Below the pieces are notes generated by a model. That model was not told where the DNA came from, made no database searches, and saw nothing but the letters and a program-made list of their open reading frames with translations. Below, one piece after another: positions 1 through 12,760 of a stretch of 64,000 nucleotides of DNA (positions are counted from its first letter, which is position 1; each line of letters begins with the position of its first letter). The stretch lies in assembly GCF_002878395.1 (NCBI RefSeq), contig NC_061115.1:214005422-214069421 (forward strand). The letters run 5' to 3'. Origin of the DNA: Capsicum annuum (Eukaryota; Streptophyta; Magnoliopsida; Solanales; Solanaceae). The translations under genes were made by a program, and so were the position numbers.

Positions 1-420
1 GGTGTAATTTGGTAATAAGTTTATTAAGACAATTTGATTTTGGAAGGTTGTTTATACCACATATTAGTATAATTTAAAGTAAATTTAAATAATATGGTTA
101 GAACTTGGTGATAAATTTACTAAGACACTTTGATTTTGGAAGCTTATTTATACGATATATTAATATAATCTCAAGTAAATCTAGATCATTTAACACAAAT
201 TTGGTAATAAATTTATTGAGACAATTTGATTTTGAAAGCTTGTTTATACCACATACTAATATAATTTCAAGTAGATCTAAATTATTTCGTCCAAATTTGG
301 TAATAAATTTTACAGGTCAATTTGATTTAGTAGAATTAAGTATGTTCTTAAAATGCTTCAATAGTTAAAATTTTATACCTTATTTAAGGAGTTGTTAAAT
401 CTTAATGACCAACGGTTTAC
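1..420 (-). repeat. AT-rich tandem array, 95-bp type, upstream of an off-window MADS-like gene
   Basis: About four degenerate units of roughly 95 bp, each carrying the core GGTAATAAATTTATTAAGAC followed by a TTTGATTTTGGAAGCTTG-like stretch and TTATACCACATA. The last unit continues into the distal half of the 203-bp unit seen elsewhere (AAAATGCTTCAA, then GACC, then GTTGCACATA). The same array, followed by the same spacer, lies directly upstream of the MADS-like gene at 24,724-25,593. By analogy it belongs to a minus-strand copy beyond the left edge. The open frame across 105-368 is a translation of these repeats, not a gene. Confidence 0.75.
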
Positions 421-2000
421 GTTGCACATATTTTTAATTCTTGTTGGGCGCACTAATTGTTCATATTGCATTAACTTTATTATATTTTATGAAATACTAA
501 AAATTTGACTCTTTATAATCAATTAAAAAATTCAAATATTATGGACAATGTAATTATGCCTACTATGAAACATATCTAATATAAACCTTTCTTTATATTG
601 CAAGAGGACTACACAGACTTATGTGAAGTGAAACCAAAATAAGATCATTTATTTTGTAAAGAATCACTCGTACAAGGGCATTTAGATTACTAAAAACATC
701 TTGAAACTATAATATTGTCGAAAATAGTAAAGATAAGAAAGTAAACATAGAAAGAGTTCGACATCACTTTGACCACCAACTAGCTTACCGAAACTGCCGA
801 AGCAATTTGCCTCAAATAGAATATCAGCAAGACCTGCTAGCACTAGGATCTACATAAAAAAAGATGGAACATGACTAATATGAGTATAATAACACGTGCA
901 TTCGGTAGGTATCACAGATCAATCAAGCAAGAGTTATACAGATATATATTAGAAAGTATTATATGAACCTCACTATATCAACACAACAATTAAATAACTC
1001 AAAAGAACTAATATAAACAGTTGACTAGAATTGTCCGATAAGGAAACGTGAAACACAATCCAGACATATTATCAATGAAGTGCATTACAAAATAAAACTA
1101 ATGATATGCAATTCAATAAAAAGTAATGATCAATGATCCTAATAGTATACACCTGCTATCACCGATGACAAGCCAGGAGCCAGGTCTCATATGGGACTCA
1201 TATGGTTCATACACTCACCTAAATGAATGTATATACATGATCATTATATAAAAAAAATTCAAATATAACATATGAAAAACATATGATGCACAACAAACAA
1301 ATATTTCAAGTCATATAGTGTCTATCAACTAAGTTCCAATCTAGATTTCATAGTAACAACTCATTTTTCCAACACATTAATAAATCGATATGCCCAATAG
1401 ATAACATGATTTAATTTGTACAATAAACTATCACCAAAGCCAAGTCTAGAAGAGTACGCCGTAACCTACCTTGAAGGACCAGCAAATGAGCCACAAAACC
1501 TCACACAATTAAGTCATAAATCATAAATCCTCCTCCAAATCTACTGAAATCACCAAAACTCAAAGTCGACCTTCCAGTTTCAAATGTTAAATTTGATTAA
1601 ACTTTTAGGTTGTAAACTTTCTAACTAAATAAATTTCGATCAAAACGCATTTGATCACCTCAAAAACTACGTCAATCATTTCCACAAGTCCAAACGGTTA
1701 AAAGAAGCTAAGAGAAGGGCCAAATCGAGGAAAAGAGGCCGAAGTCACAAAACAACCATGACGATCGTTACACAAAAAATGATCAAATGGACCACCAAGT
1801 TGAATTCCTACATTAATCGGAGCTAAATCAACATAAATCCATTACCAATAGTGATGCCAAAACTCCTCAATGATATCTTCAGATCCAGATACACAATAAT
1901 AACAACTAAATTATTTTTAAAAATGTTATATATGTTCAAGTAGAGCGATTTCAAAGGGATTTTGATTGATTGAAGCATGGGGCAATATTATCGGCCAGTG
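421..2000. repeat. Duplicated spacer, copy 1 (paralogous to 26,400-28,300)
   Basis: No gene seen. The stretch aligns by eye with 26,400-28,300: both contain GCAAGAGGACTACACA, AACTAGCT, and CACCTGCTATCACCG in the same order. On the minus strand it has LTR-like wording: a TGTAACGATCG start near 1,772 and a splice-donor-like GATAGCAG/GTGTATAC near 1,150. It is probably a decayed gypsy-type LTR that was duplicated with the neighbouring array. Copy 1 lacks the Stowaway MITE present in copy 2. Confidence 0.6.
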
Positions 2001-4590
2001 CATATGCATTTGAATTTCATTTCATTCTCATTACATAACACATTGATTCTAAATTATGAAGTGATGAGTGATTTTGAAAGTGACTTGTTTTCCTCCCTAT
2101 TCAGTTGGGGTGGTTGATACAACTGGTGTGCTATTGTTGAGGCAAATTGTGAATTATCTGTTATTAGTTGATTCTAGATATTATTTTATGAATTTAAAGA
2201 GTTGTTATGCTAATCTTGTAGCAGTATGTGAGTAGTTTCTCTAACTTGTTGGAACTCAAATGTTTTTTTTACCTTGACTTTATCTGTTATTGACTGTTAT
2301 AAATTGTTTAATTAAATTCTTATATGATTATATCTAACAAAATATGGAGAATAGTAGTATTAGGACGAACCCTTGCTATCATCTAAGAAAGGATTGATTG
2401 TCCATATTTGTTGAGTACACGTGTTTCACTTACTCACTTTATACTTGTTTCACCTTTTATGTGCAGGATTAGTTTTATATTCATGTGGTGATTGAGTCAT
2501 CATTGGACTTGTAGTGACTTGTCGTAGTTTAGAGTAAGCTGCTTTGATTCGAGGATGTTGAATTCTAACTTCATTTTAGATTTGATGTCTTTATTCATTT
2601 CATACAATTCTATAGTATTTAGACCTATATCGTCGAATCTTAGTCGCTCTTATTTTTATGATACTAGTTCTTGGGGCTTGTACTGATTATGATTTCATGT
2701 TTGAATTATGATTTAAATGTCAGGCATTAATGAAATGTGTATCTTTTATTTGAAGAAAAAAAATTATTGTATACACAATCAATATCATTCTTCTAGATTT
2801 AAGCCTTTTAGTAGAGTATTATATTGAGTGTGCTAAAATAAACTAGATTTTAAAATATGAATAGAACATAATATAATAAAAATGTGATCTAATAGATGAT
2901 CAAAATTTACACATCTAATTAGGCTTTCCGTAACTATTAAAAATAAAATAACTTCCGAATATTTAACAGATCTACAATTTGAACTTAAAAAGTTTAATCT
3001 TTATGATCTTATCACTGAATCCATTGTACTTTTTAAATTATGATTTTAGTAAATTGAAAAATTATATGCAACAAAGTAAATATGAAAATTCTATGAAATA
3101 CAACATGAAAAAAATGTGAGGATGATCGAAAAATTTAAAAATATTCCATGACTCTATTAGATGGCCAAGCAATATGAATGATTTCTTTTTGAGCAAAAAT
3201 AATTAGTGTGACATACATCGCATAAAATATACTACTTTTTTGCGCGCCTTTTAAACAAGCCTTCTATTATTCTATCCTTGATGACTTTTGTCACACCTTC
3301 ACTACAATCCCTAGTGCATGCCTAATCTATTTTGAAAAGAGCACTTTTATTGGGAAAAAGTACGACTGAGTAATTAAGGATGTAAATTAATGGTCAATTA
3401 AGCGCACTATAAGCAAGGAATTAATGACGTGTAACTTTTGTTATTAATTAACAAAAAATTATTAGTAATTCTATTTAACAAAAGATTAGCAAAAGTATTA
3501 TTACCTATGGGTTATTTAGCAATCATTAAGCAATGAATTTCATTGTTAATTCCTTTTATTCTTAGCAGCTAGAGGAGAAAAATTATTAGATTGTTAGTTC
3601 AAAACTCAGGGAAGTGAGAAAATATTAGATAATTTTTCTCATGTTTCTAAACTCTGGTGGATGGAGTTATCCTACATCTAAGTAGTGAATGGTAGAGGTT
3701 ACCCGATTTAATAATAGGCAAAAAGTTTACATGAATTGGATGTTTACATCAAGTCAATATATACATGTCATAGTTAACTAAAGATAGAAGAAGAGAATTA
3801 GTAAAGATAATGCATAATAGGACTTGTTAATACCATATAATCAAATGATTTCACATAGATTTTAATAACTTGTTTAAATTTGGAAATAAATTGATACTAT
3901 TTCACAATCTATCCACTTCATTTTCTTTAAAGGTTTATTAGCTATTTCGGCTTTTAAAGATCAAACTTTTTATCATTCAGCTACAAATTAGTTCATACAT
4001 GCATATATTGAAACACAAGTTTTCTATGTATAATACAAGTTGCTATTATGGAAGGATAAAAATTATTTAGCTGAAAAAAAAAATTGAAAAATAGTGCACC
4101 TAAGAAATAGAAGAAGAGTTATATGTAACACTAAAGAATGTTGAATTTGTATGAACTTAAAATTAAAATCAAAGTTGTTCATATTAGACACAAGAAATCT
4201 TAAATATTGAATTTAGATTGCTAAAATCCCCAAAATTTTTTATTTTTTTTTGAGGGTATAAAATGCTCAAGTATAACTAGCAAATGTACCTTTTTCTTTA
4301 CTAGTTTAGTGTACGTGCTTTGCACGTATATCTAACGTCAATTAATAAAATTATTTATAAGAAGAATAAAACTATTTTAAAAAAAAAAAATTGATTGTTG
4401 TTGATTTCAATGTCTTAAATATTATGAAAATCATTAAATAATTATTTATTAATGTTATAAATTAATTAAATGATTGTTCTTAAGTATTATAAAAATAAAT
4501 AAATGACACGACTATTTGTAAATATTAGAAATTAACTAAATGATTATTTTTTAAAAAAAAAATTGTTGATATATAGAATTGAACACGGTA
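2001..4590. other. Intergenic AT-rich DNA with a decayed LTR fragment and a duplicated MADS-block spacer
   Basis: No coding region is supported. Around 2,400-2,480 there is LTR-like wording (GAGTACACGTG and a GTGCAGG junction) seen in gypsy LTRs. From about 3,170 to 4,020 the sequence resembles 22,780-24,150 and 37,500-37,715: the same GACTTGTTAATACCATATAA, TTTCACATAGATTTTAATAA and CATACATGCATATATTGAAA occur. This marks it as another copy of the MADS-block spacer. The rest is simple AT-rich sequence. Confidence 0.5.
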
Positions 4591-4612
4591 ATATAATTAT
4601 TGTTTGAAAAAC

Positions 4613-5215
4613 CACTACAAAAATTATGGTTCAATCGTCATGCCTTTTGAAGATAATTTTTGTGTAGTCTGTGGAGCATAGAATGCATACCTTGTCACTA
4701 CCTTGTAGAGTGGAGAGAATGTTTTTGATAAATCCTCTGCTAACTTATAAAAAATATGATTTAATTGTTATGCCTCAAATCTTAAAGATAATTTTCAATA
4801 TAATCTCATATATGGAGTCTGTGGAGGATAGAATAGATATCTTATCGCTACCTTTATAGGGTAGAGAGACTGTTCGATAGACCCGCGGTTAACTTACAAC
4901 AATTATGATTCAATAGTACTATGCCATCAATCTTAAGATAATTTGCAATATAATCTTGTGTAGTGAACAGACCTTACAGGAAATTTTGGTCCGGCACTTG
5001 CGATCGGCGCTTGCACTCTTCCTACAGTCCATGAAGTATTGTATCCATAGCTAAAAGTAAATTACATAAATTATGATTCAATAGTTATGCCTTCAATCTC
5101 AAGATAATTTTTAATATAATCTCATGTGTAGAGTATATGAAGGAAAAAATAGATACCTTATCACTACCTTAATAGAATAGAAAAATTATTTTTGATAGAT
5201 CGAACGTTCATTTAC
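4613..5215. repeat. Degenerate tandem repeat, about 145 bp, four copies
   Basis: Four imperfect units each carry an ATTATGATTCAATAGTTATG-like start, a TAATCTCATGT-like middle, then CTTATCACTACCTT, a GTAGAGAGACTG-like stretch and TTCGATAGACC. The GATAGACC wording is common in dispersed Solanaceae repeats. I see no coding capacity, and the open frame at 4,671-4,859 is a by-product of the repeat. Confidence 0.6.
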
Positions 5216-5498
5216 CATTTATATTAAGTTAAACAGTACGATAATAAACAACATCATATAATAAATTATACATCAATATTATGGGTTAAATTGTAAAAAT
5301 TATAATTTATATAAGGTGAAATTTTAATTGATCTAACAATGTTAAATATTTTGATTTCTTACTTAAATTAAAAAAATGTATTTTATTAATTTTAAAATCC
5401 TAAAAAAGGTGAAAAGACGATTTTGTCTTATTAAAAATAGTATCAAACAATGATCACCTATAGATTTACAAATTAATACCACATGATGATTTATTTAT

Positions 5499-5795
5499 GG
5501 AAAAAATACATAAAGTAGCATACTTAAGTATTAAATTATAAAAAATAGCAACACTTTTATCAAATTACATTTTGTAGCATATGTATGTATATGTATTTGA
5601 ATTTTTGTAGCAACAGTTTGCAAAAATACAAAATATATATCAATCATAAGGGCAATAAAAATCATATATATTTGTATTTTTGTAGCAACAGGTTGCAAAA
5701 ATACAAAATACAACTTGTTATATTATGTAATTATGAAACTGTTGTTATGAAACTCATAATTAAGGGAATAAATATGCTATTTCTGAATTTTGCCC
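5499..5795. mobile_element. MITE with 9-bp target site duplication (Mutator-like)
   Basis: A 297-bp element bounded by TTTATTTAT on both sides (5,490-5,498 and 5,796-5,804). Its ends are imperfect inverted repeats (GGAAAAAATACATAAAGTAG against the complement of the right end GCTATTTCTGAATTTTGCCC). Inside, a segment with GTAGCAACAG and TTGCAAAAATACAAAAT is duplicated in tandem. The 9-bp duplication length points to the Mutator superfamily. There is no transposase. Confidence 0.7.
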
Positions 5796-7290
5796 TTTAT
5801 TTATAAATAACTTTTACCACCTAGTTAAATTCAATAAACGAGACATCACTTTTGAAATATAATACTAAATTTTTTTCATGCACAAAGCAATTATATTTTT
5901 TAACAAAACTTTATAGCTTATTAAAAACTAAGTGATGATTTCAGAGAAATCCCTTTAATTTTGACCTCATAACGCCTCCCTCCCTTATAATTTCTAATAT
6001 TATGCTTACCTCCTGAACAATTTTTCAATTCCTTTTTGCATTCAAGAGATTTTTATGGCAAATAGCATATTCACCTAGTCAAAGACAATTTGTAATCTGT
6101 TGGATCAGAACTCCAAAATAGTAATGAATTTAATAAATAAGCCTTATAATGACAAACAAAATTGCTAAGGAGATAAAAAATTTAGATGGTGAAAGTTGGT
6201 AAGATTATTACATGAATTGAATTTAAATGAAGCAATGAAAATTCATATAGCTTACCTTAAAATTTTGAGATTGTGGCATGGTTATTGTTGTTGGCCCATA
6301 ACTTTTTTTAAAAAAAAAAATAATACTGAAATATCGATGATTCTATTAGCTGTTGAGTCCATAAATGCATTCAACCTTAAAAAAAAGCAATATAATATTT
6401 CTCTACATAATTGCAAAAGTTGATAAAGCTATGCAAAATAATATTATCGTGTAATGCAAACACCATAAAAAGTAAAATACTATAGCGTATCAGATGTGAC
6501 ATGTTCTAGACGCCTTGCAAAGGAAAATAAATGGAAGAATGAATCAAATTGTGACCTTGAGTCAAGGGCCTTGGCCTGTTCTTAATACGTGCAGGACTGA
6601 TCAACAATAATTTGAGCACTTGACTATTTTATTGATATTTAATTTTTTCAGTTCCATGTTATTGTATCCTGAAGCTATTTTTCCGGTCCATAATATAATA
6701 TTAAACCAAATCTTTTCCTCAAAGCCTGACCTAATATTCATAAATCACTTGTATACTACAACAAAATAATATGATAATAGAAATATACCATATTATCAAT
6801 AATTAATCGGATTCTCAAGCAAATCAACCTAACACAAATCCCAGATTAAAAAAGAAAAAAAGAAACAACAAATTATAAAGGCCAACAAAAAAATACTAAG
6901 CTAACACAAAGTATGCAAAGCATATGCACCTGATTGAAAATAACATTGACGTAAAGAACAAGAATAGTCGAGGTATCGTTGATGTCGTAAAAATAGTACA
7001 AGATGTCCTAGATTTCTAGTAAAATATGATCAAAATATTACTTAAATCGAATTATAGAAATTATTTTTTTAAATCGAATTATAGAAATTATTTTTTTATA
7101 TAAGGTAAAATTCTAATTAATTTAGAAGTATTAAATGTGATGATTCCTTATTTAAATCAAAGAAGGACTTTAAATTAATTATAAAGTGAATAAATAAATA
7201 GAAATTATTGGAGTAAAAAGGTAAAAAGACGATTTTGTTTAAAGCGGACGACAAAAAGTTTAAATCATTTTTCTAAGGATCTTCAAATTT
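5796..7290. other. AT-rich intergenic DNA
   Basis: I see no gene. The only structure noted is a 31-bp tandem duplication at about 7,043-7,105 (AAATCGAATTATAGAAATTA repeated). The stretch at 6,196-6,423 that stays open has no recognisable protein features and biased AT-rich composition. Confidence 0.5.
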
Positions 7291-7295
7291 TTAAT

Positions 7296-7357
7296 ATATT
7301 ATAGATTAAAGATTATAGATTATAGATTATAGATTATAGATTATAGATTATAGATAT
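7296..7357. repeat. 7-bp microsatellite (ATAGATT)n
   Basis: Roughly eight consecutive copies of ATAGATT, starting after an imperfect AAGATT unit. It lies in the 3' flank of the MADS-like gene at 7,711-8,298. Confidence 0.85.
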
Positions 7358-7710
7358 AGAATATTCTTCGATATAATTAAATAACAAACAACTTAATGTA
7401 TACACAATAAATTTCATTGATTTTGATTTAAACGTGAAATAAAGTATTCTTTATACTAATTAAATTGAATTTTATAATGTGCTAAGAAGTAGAGAATTTA
7501 TTGAAACATGATTCCATAGATCTTCAAACATTACACATGACATTGTCAAGGTTGAACGAACAACATTGATACGTTTTTCCCTACTAACATCTCATAACTT
7601 TACGATATCATTAAAACAACATAGACTAATAACGATATGCGACAAAATAAAGGTAGAGATACTATTTTTGAAAAGCAACATAATGAAAAAGTAGAAAAAT
7701 ACTGGCACGA

Positions 7711-8298
7711 TCACTCATCACGATGTGCTATTGGTCCATGGCCATCACTGCTTCCACCCACCAAACTTGTTGATGCGCTCCCACCATAAAAATTGTCACT
7801 CTGATCTACATTATTTTCAATTGTTGTCTCGCCATTAGAGAGAATTGATGGAGGCTGAGAAGACTGAGATTGTTCAGCGAGTTGTTTCTCTCGTTCATCA
7901 AGTTTAGCTCGTATAAGAGCAAACATCTTTTGCAATCCTTTAATTTCTCTAGCATCAAGTTCATTTAAATTAATCTCTCCATCATATAATTTGTTGAACA
8001 TAATTTCCATTTCCCTCTCCTCAATTTTTTGCTCAATTTTCCTAATATTTTTCATTTTCTCCTCCAATTTATGTGAAAGGAAGGTTTCACATTCAACTAA
8101 CCCTTCTAACCTTTCATCCCTACTTTGACTAAAGTACCATAAGACACTAGCCATGGCCTTAGCTTCATTTGGCCAAACAAAAGGAATGGTTTCTCCGGGA
8201 GTAAAAATAATTAACGCAACAATTATATCATAGAGTGTGTATAATTCTTCTGCTTTTTTTGACAAACTAGCTATTCTTTCACTTAAATTCTTTGCCAT
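7711..8298 (-). CDS. Truncated M-gamma type I MADS-box protein (AGL80-like), copy 1
   Basis: Encodes 195 residues without introns, as is usual for type I MADS genes. Residues 1-45 match the second half of an M-gamma MADS domain: SLSKKAEELYTL (11-22), hydrophobic strand ALIIFTPGE (28-36), then the family hallmark WP at 42-43. Residues 60-140 form a charged, heptad-like helix with the M-gamma downstream pattern (ECETFLSHKLEE, then DAREIKGLQK). The tail is Ser/Gln-rich with one copy of the ASTSLV motif. The first half of the MADS domain, which holds most DNA-contacting basic residues, is absent, and the upstream in-frame region does not supply it. I chose ATG 8,298 because three paralogues share this start context; a Met 45 codons further upstream would add a non-homologous stretch. 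The family acts as heterodimers in gametophyte and endosperm development. DNA binding here is doubtful. Confidence 0.8.
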   Translation of the reverse strand: MAKNLSERIASLSKKAEELYTLYDIIVALIIFTPGETIPFVWPNEAKAMASVLWYFSQSRDERLEGLVECETFLSHKLEEKMKNIRKIEQKIEEREMEIMFNKLYDGEINLNELDAREIKGLQKMFALIRAKLDEREKQLAEQSQSSQPPSILSNGETTIENNVDQSDNFYGGSASTSLVGGSSDGHGPIAHRDE

Positions 8299-8397
8299 AT
8301 TTGGTAAAGAGGAAGAAGAAGAAAGGAAAACATTTTTTAGGAGCAAAATATATAAATGAATAATTATTTGTGAAGATAGAAGAGGAGGATTGAAATG

Positions 8398-8407
8398 TAT
8401 ATATAGA
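8398..8407 (-). promoter_or_regulatory. Probable TATA box of MADS-like copy 1
   Basis: TCTATATATA on the minus strand, 100 bp upstream of the ATG, followed upstream by GCAT. The same position in the paralogues holds TATAAATA (25,715-25,722) and TATATAAA (38,654-38,661), both next to the same GCAT context. The tandem array begins about 15 bp further upstream. Confidence 0.55.
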
Positions 8408-8422
8408 TGCATAATGGAACTT

Positions 8423-9880
8423 GTTAATACCATATAATAAAATGCCTTCTAGTAAATCTAGATAATTTGTTAATAAATTTGTTAGGTCAATTTGATTTTT
8501 GGATGATTAATTAAGTATTTTCCTAATATGCTTGAGAATTCAACTTTCAACTAGAATTTCAGACCATATTTTGAAAGTTACAAATTCCTTATGATCCAGG
8601 GGTGACGTTGCACATATTTATGCAATGTTAATACCATATAAAAAAGGACTTTTAGTAAATCTAGATAATTTGGTAATAAATCTATTAGGTCAATCTGATT
8701 TTTGGAAGATTAATTAAGTATTTTCTTAAAATGATTGAAAATTCAAATTTCAACTAGAATTTCAGATCATATTTTGTAAGTTACAAAATCCTAATGATCA
8801 AGGGGTGATGTTGCACATATTTATGAAATGTTAATACCATATAATAAAATGACTGCTAGTAAATCTAGATAATTTGATAATAAATCTACTAGGACAATTT
8901 GATTTTTTGGAAGATTAATTAAGAATTTCTTAAAATGCTTGAAAATTCAAATTTCAACTAGAATTTCAGACCATGTTGTGAAAGTTACAAAATCCAAATG
9001 ATCAAGGGGTGACAGTTACAAAATCCGAATGATCAAGGGATGACGTTGCACATATTTATGGATGTTAATACCATATAATAAAATGACTTTTAGTAAATAT
9101 AGATAATTTGGTAATAATTTATTAGGACAATTTGATTTTTGAAATATTAATTAAGTAATTTCTCAAAATGCTTAAAATTCAAATTCAAATTTCAACTAGA
9201 ATCTTAGACCATATTTTAAAAGTTACAAATCTTAATGATCAAGGGGTGATGTTGCACATACTTATGGAATGTTAATACCATATAATAAAATGACTTCTAG
9301 TAAATCTAGATAATTTAGTAATAATTTATTCGGAGAATTTAATTTTTGAAAAATTAATTAAATATTTTCTTTAAATGCTTGAAACTTCAAATTTCAACTA
9401 GAATTTCAGATCATATTTTGAAAGTTACAAAATCCTAATGATCAAGGAGTGACGTTGCACATATTTATGAAATGTTAATACCATATAATAAAATGACTTC
9501 TAGTATATCTAGATGATTTAGTAAAAAATTTATTAGGACAATTTAATTTTTGGAAGATTAATTAAATATTTTCTTAAAATGCTTGAAACTTCAAATTTCA
9601 ACTAGAATTTCAAACCATATTTTGAAAGTTATAAAATCCTAATGATCAAGGAATGACATTGCACATATTTATGAAATGTTAATATCATATAATAAAGTGA
9701 CTTCTAGTAAATTTAGAGAATTTAGTAATAAATTTATTAGGAAAATTTGATTTTTGAAAGATTAATTAAGTATTTTTTTAAAATGCTTGAAAATTAAATT
9801 TCAACTAAAATTTCAGATCATATTTTAAAAATTATAAAATCCTAATGATCAAGGAATGACGTTGAACATATTTATGGAAT
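8423..9880 (-). repeat. Promoter-proximal tandem array, seven units of about 203 bp
   Basis: Units begin with GTTAATACCATATAATAAAA at about 8,423, 8,626, 8,829, 9,063, 9,271, 9,473 and 9,677. Each runs through TAGTAAATCTAGATAATTTG, GACAATTTGATTTTTG, GATTAATTAAGTATTTTCTT, AATTTCAACTAGAATTTCAG and GACGTTGCACATATTTATG. The third unit is 31 bp longer through an internal duplication of the CAAGGGGTGAC region. The array starts immediately upstream of the TATA-like box of the MADS-like gene, so it occupies the whole proximal promoter. Confidence 0.9.
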
Positions 9881-10793
9881 GTATCAAGAGTGAAGCCTTT
9901 TTGGATCACTAATTATTCATAAATTGCGCGCTATATAATACTTTATGGGAAAATAAATTTGGCTAAATAGAAATATAACCAATTTGAAAATTCAAAAAAA
10001 AAAAAAGAAAAGGACAATGCTGACAATGACATTTAGCGTACTATGGAATGTGGGTGCACTATTAAAAAAGAAGAAATAATTTTATATCAATTTTAGCAAA
10101 TTTGTGTATAAAATATTTATATTTTTATATTTTGATATTTTTGGAGAAAGTCATCGGCCCGGAGTGCTTTCAGGGATCGGAGAGAGCATGGATTCAATTG
10201 TGCTATATTTTGCACAATGAATAGGCCCCTAATTCTGAGTAGTATGACATTTCCTTCTGCATTTGTTAACTTTTATTTCTCTAAAAATATAGCAAGTAGA
10301 TACAAAAGTAAAGAGGTGCATTACGTATAGTGTTCGTTGCAGAGGAAACTGTTTTTCAAGAAAATAATTTCTAAAAAAATAGGTGATTTCTTACTTATTT
10401 TCTTATGCTCGATATACAAGTAAAAAATATTATTCTAATTCAAACTATGAGGATGAATGGGGTAGGGTGATGGGTGTTGTGGTGAGGGATGGACGTGGTT
10501 TGGTGGTTGGTTGCTATAAATAATGTGGAACATGAAAAAATGATAAGAGAGTAAAAAACATGATTGGAATGATCATTATTTTTCTTTTCCTCTCTAGTTG
10601 CCATGACTAAAAACTATTGGTTCATGTTTGGTACCATTTATCGATTTTTGGCTTTAAATTAGAGGGAGGAGATGGTAAATGGTTTGACATTGTTTGTTGT
10701 TGATTAAGTTATTTCTTCATGAAAAGATTCTTATTATGAAGAAGAATCAAACATTTTTCGGTCTTATACAAATAGCTAGCAAATCTAGACACC
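9881..10793. other. MADS-block spacer (paralogous to 41,837-42,490 and 53,046-53,160)
   Basis: Not coding. GATCACTAATTATTCATAAA, AAATATAACCAATTTGAAAA, GGACAATGCTGACAATGACA and the G-rich GGGTAGGGTGATGG recur at 41,850-42,420. AAAAGATTCTTATTATGAAG recurs at 53,090. The stretch 10,490-10,675 has no counterpart in the other copy, where an Ogre-like element sits. Confidence 0.75.
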
Positions 10794-11838
10794 TGATGCA
10801 TGTAAGGGTAAGGAAATGAAATTGAAACTCTAAACTAAGAATGATTAAACTAAGATATAAAGAGAAAAGGTAGATATACACAAGATGTATTAATTGGAAA
10901 CTGAAGAACCTTGATTGCTAAAACCTTCTATTAATCAAATCAAACAAACACCTAATCTCTTAGATAATCTCCTAGAGGAAAGTTTCCTCAAACAAGCAAT
11001 CTGTTAATATTGTGTAGCAATAATAGTCATAGCTCCAACTCTCTCAAGAGTATATTAAATCATCAAAATAATCTGAGTTTAAATAAACTATTCTCAATTA
11101 TTTATAGTTTAGGCTATAGCTATTACATAAACTCTAAAAGAAGCATCCTAAAAATTGCAAAAACAACCAAAGCGCATTGCTAGGCATGACATATGGTTGT
11201 ATGTGTGATCATTTACGGTCCACATAACACTCTGTAGGTTAGATCCAGCTCCCAACTTCTAATATATAGTACAAGGTACGGTCTGTATGCTGATTATGTG
11301 GCCCACAGATTATTTCATAGGTTATAGCACCTAAGGACTAAATTTGACAATGTCCAACTCTTGTCATATGATCTATGTACAAACTGTGTGTTATGTGGTC
11401 CAGTGTGTATCTTTTCCTCTAGTGATATCCAGATGTACAAGACTTATGATCAGGATACAGTCTGTATATCGAATCTGTGGATCGTATGTTGTTCTATCAG
11501 CACTGAAATCCAACAAAGGCAATAGCTGACTTACAAGAGTTTTAGTACTCTTCAAAGTCATAGCATACTAAAATTCACTATTTATTGAAACTGACCTAGT
11601 TTAGCATTTACTATACTAAGCAAAGCTAAGGATAAGGATGAAGACTGGGGATGATTATTAAAGAAATACTCTTAATGACAAGAGTTTTCTTAAACTTGAG
11701 GGTGTATTTTAAAAATTGCTTTTTGCATGCTTAGTCCCTTTTGTCCCTTCTCCCTTTTACTTCCATTTTAACAAGTTCCTAAACTTTAAGCTTTCATTCT
11801 AAGCCCCTTCAAAGCTTGGATTTGGCATGTATGCATCA
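10794..11838. mobile_element. Possible solo LTR, 1.05 kb
   Basis: Bounded by TGATGCATG and CATGTATGCATCA, giving TG...CA ends with an inverted repeat of about 8 bp. No flanking duplication was found. The left two thirds are repeated at 53,157-53,740, so the insertion predates the block duplication. The interior has no protein signature. Confidence 0.4.
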
Positions 11839-12114
11839 GATTTTGTCCTCCAAAGTGATCTTCATGATGTTCAAATCCTGAGATGAAATCAATATAATAT
11901 ATTTATGAGTAACCCTTGAGGGATGGAGATACCGAGTTTGAGTCCTTGTGACCGGTCTTCATGTAAATTTACTTGCATTAAGAGGGGGTGAGCTAAGAAC
12001 ATATCCTTAAATCAAATGTATGTTGAATAAATTTGATTAGACATAAAAATCTAAATCAAATGAAATATAGATAAGTAGTTTGGCAAGAAGCCCCAAAAAG
12101 TATATTAATAGGAT

Positions 12115-12165
12115 CCATCATCATGACATTCTATTGGTCCACGGCTAGCATCGTTTCCACCCATA
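12115..12165 (-). pseudogene. 3'-end remnant of a MADS-like gene
   Basis: About 50 bp on the minus strand resemble the last codons of the copies at 7,711 and 24,724 (GGTGGAAACGAT, then GTGGACCAATAG, then CATGATG). Nothing of the rest of the gene remains. It marks the edge of another copy cut off near the IPK gene. Confidence 0.55.
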
Positions 12166-12760
12166 CGCAATAGGCAAGAGTATTACGTTGGTAAAGCATT
12201 GACCACTAAACTGATAAAGAGTCAATTGGTAGTGTATAAAAATAGTGGTGAATAGAATGTATTAATAATGTTGGGAATAGTAATATTGAAATTAGTTATG
12301 CAAAGATTATTTCTTATCTATTATTTGGTTTAATGCATTAGGAACAATTCCGTCTTTAACTATGCTTATCCACATGGTAATAGCCCTTGTATTACTAATA
12401 CCCTGATTCCCTATGTATTAGTTGTATACTCAATAGGACACATCTAATCCCTATAATGTGTAGTAAAGAAAATCTCAGAAATGAAAAGGAAACTGGAAAA
12501 GTGAAAAGTAAAAGGAAGAATAGAGAGAGCACAACAAAAACAAAAAGTCACTCACAATCCCTGCCTGTCCCGTAAAAAATGGCTAATCATTTATTTTTGC
12601 TGCTTTAGTGAAAGAATGCAAGTAGGATTCGATCAGCCAGCCACAGACGGGAGAGGAGGGAGGGGATTAGACATTATAAAACAAATATTTGATGTTTGGG
12701 AACGAATGTCTTCAAATGATCTGAACCCTCGTATTCAGCACCAGCAATGTGTGATTTCGC

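Noticed and set aside
105..368. 87-codon open frame with internally repeated protein text
   Set aside because: It is the translation of the 95-bp tandem array (VINLLRQFDF recurring every unit). The same array at 25,738-26,400 does not keep the frame.
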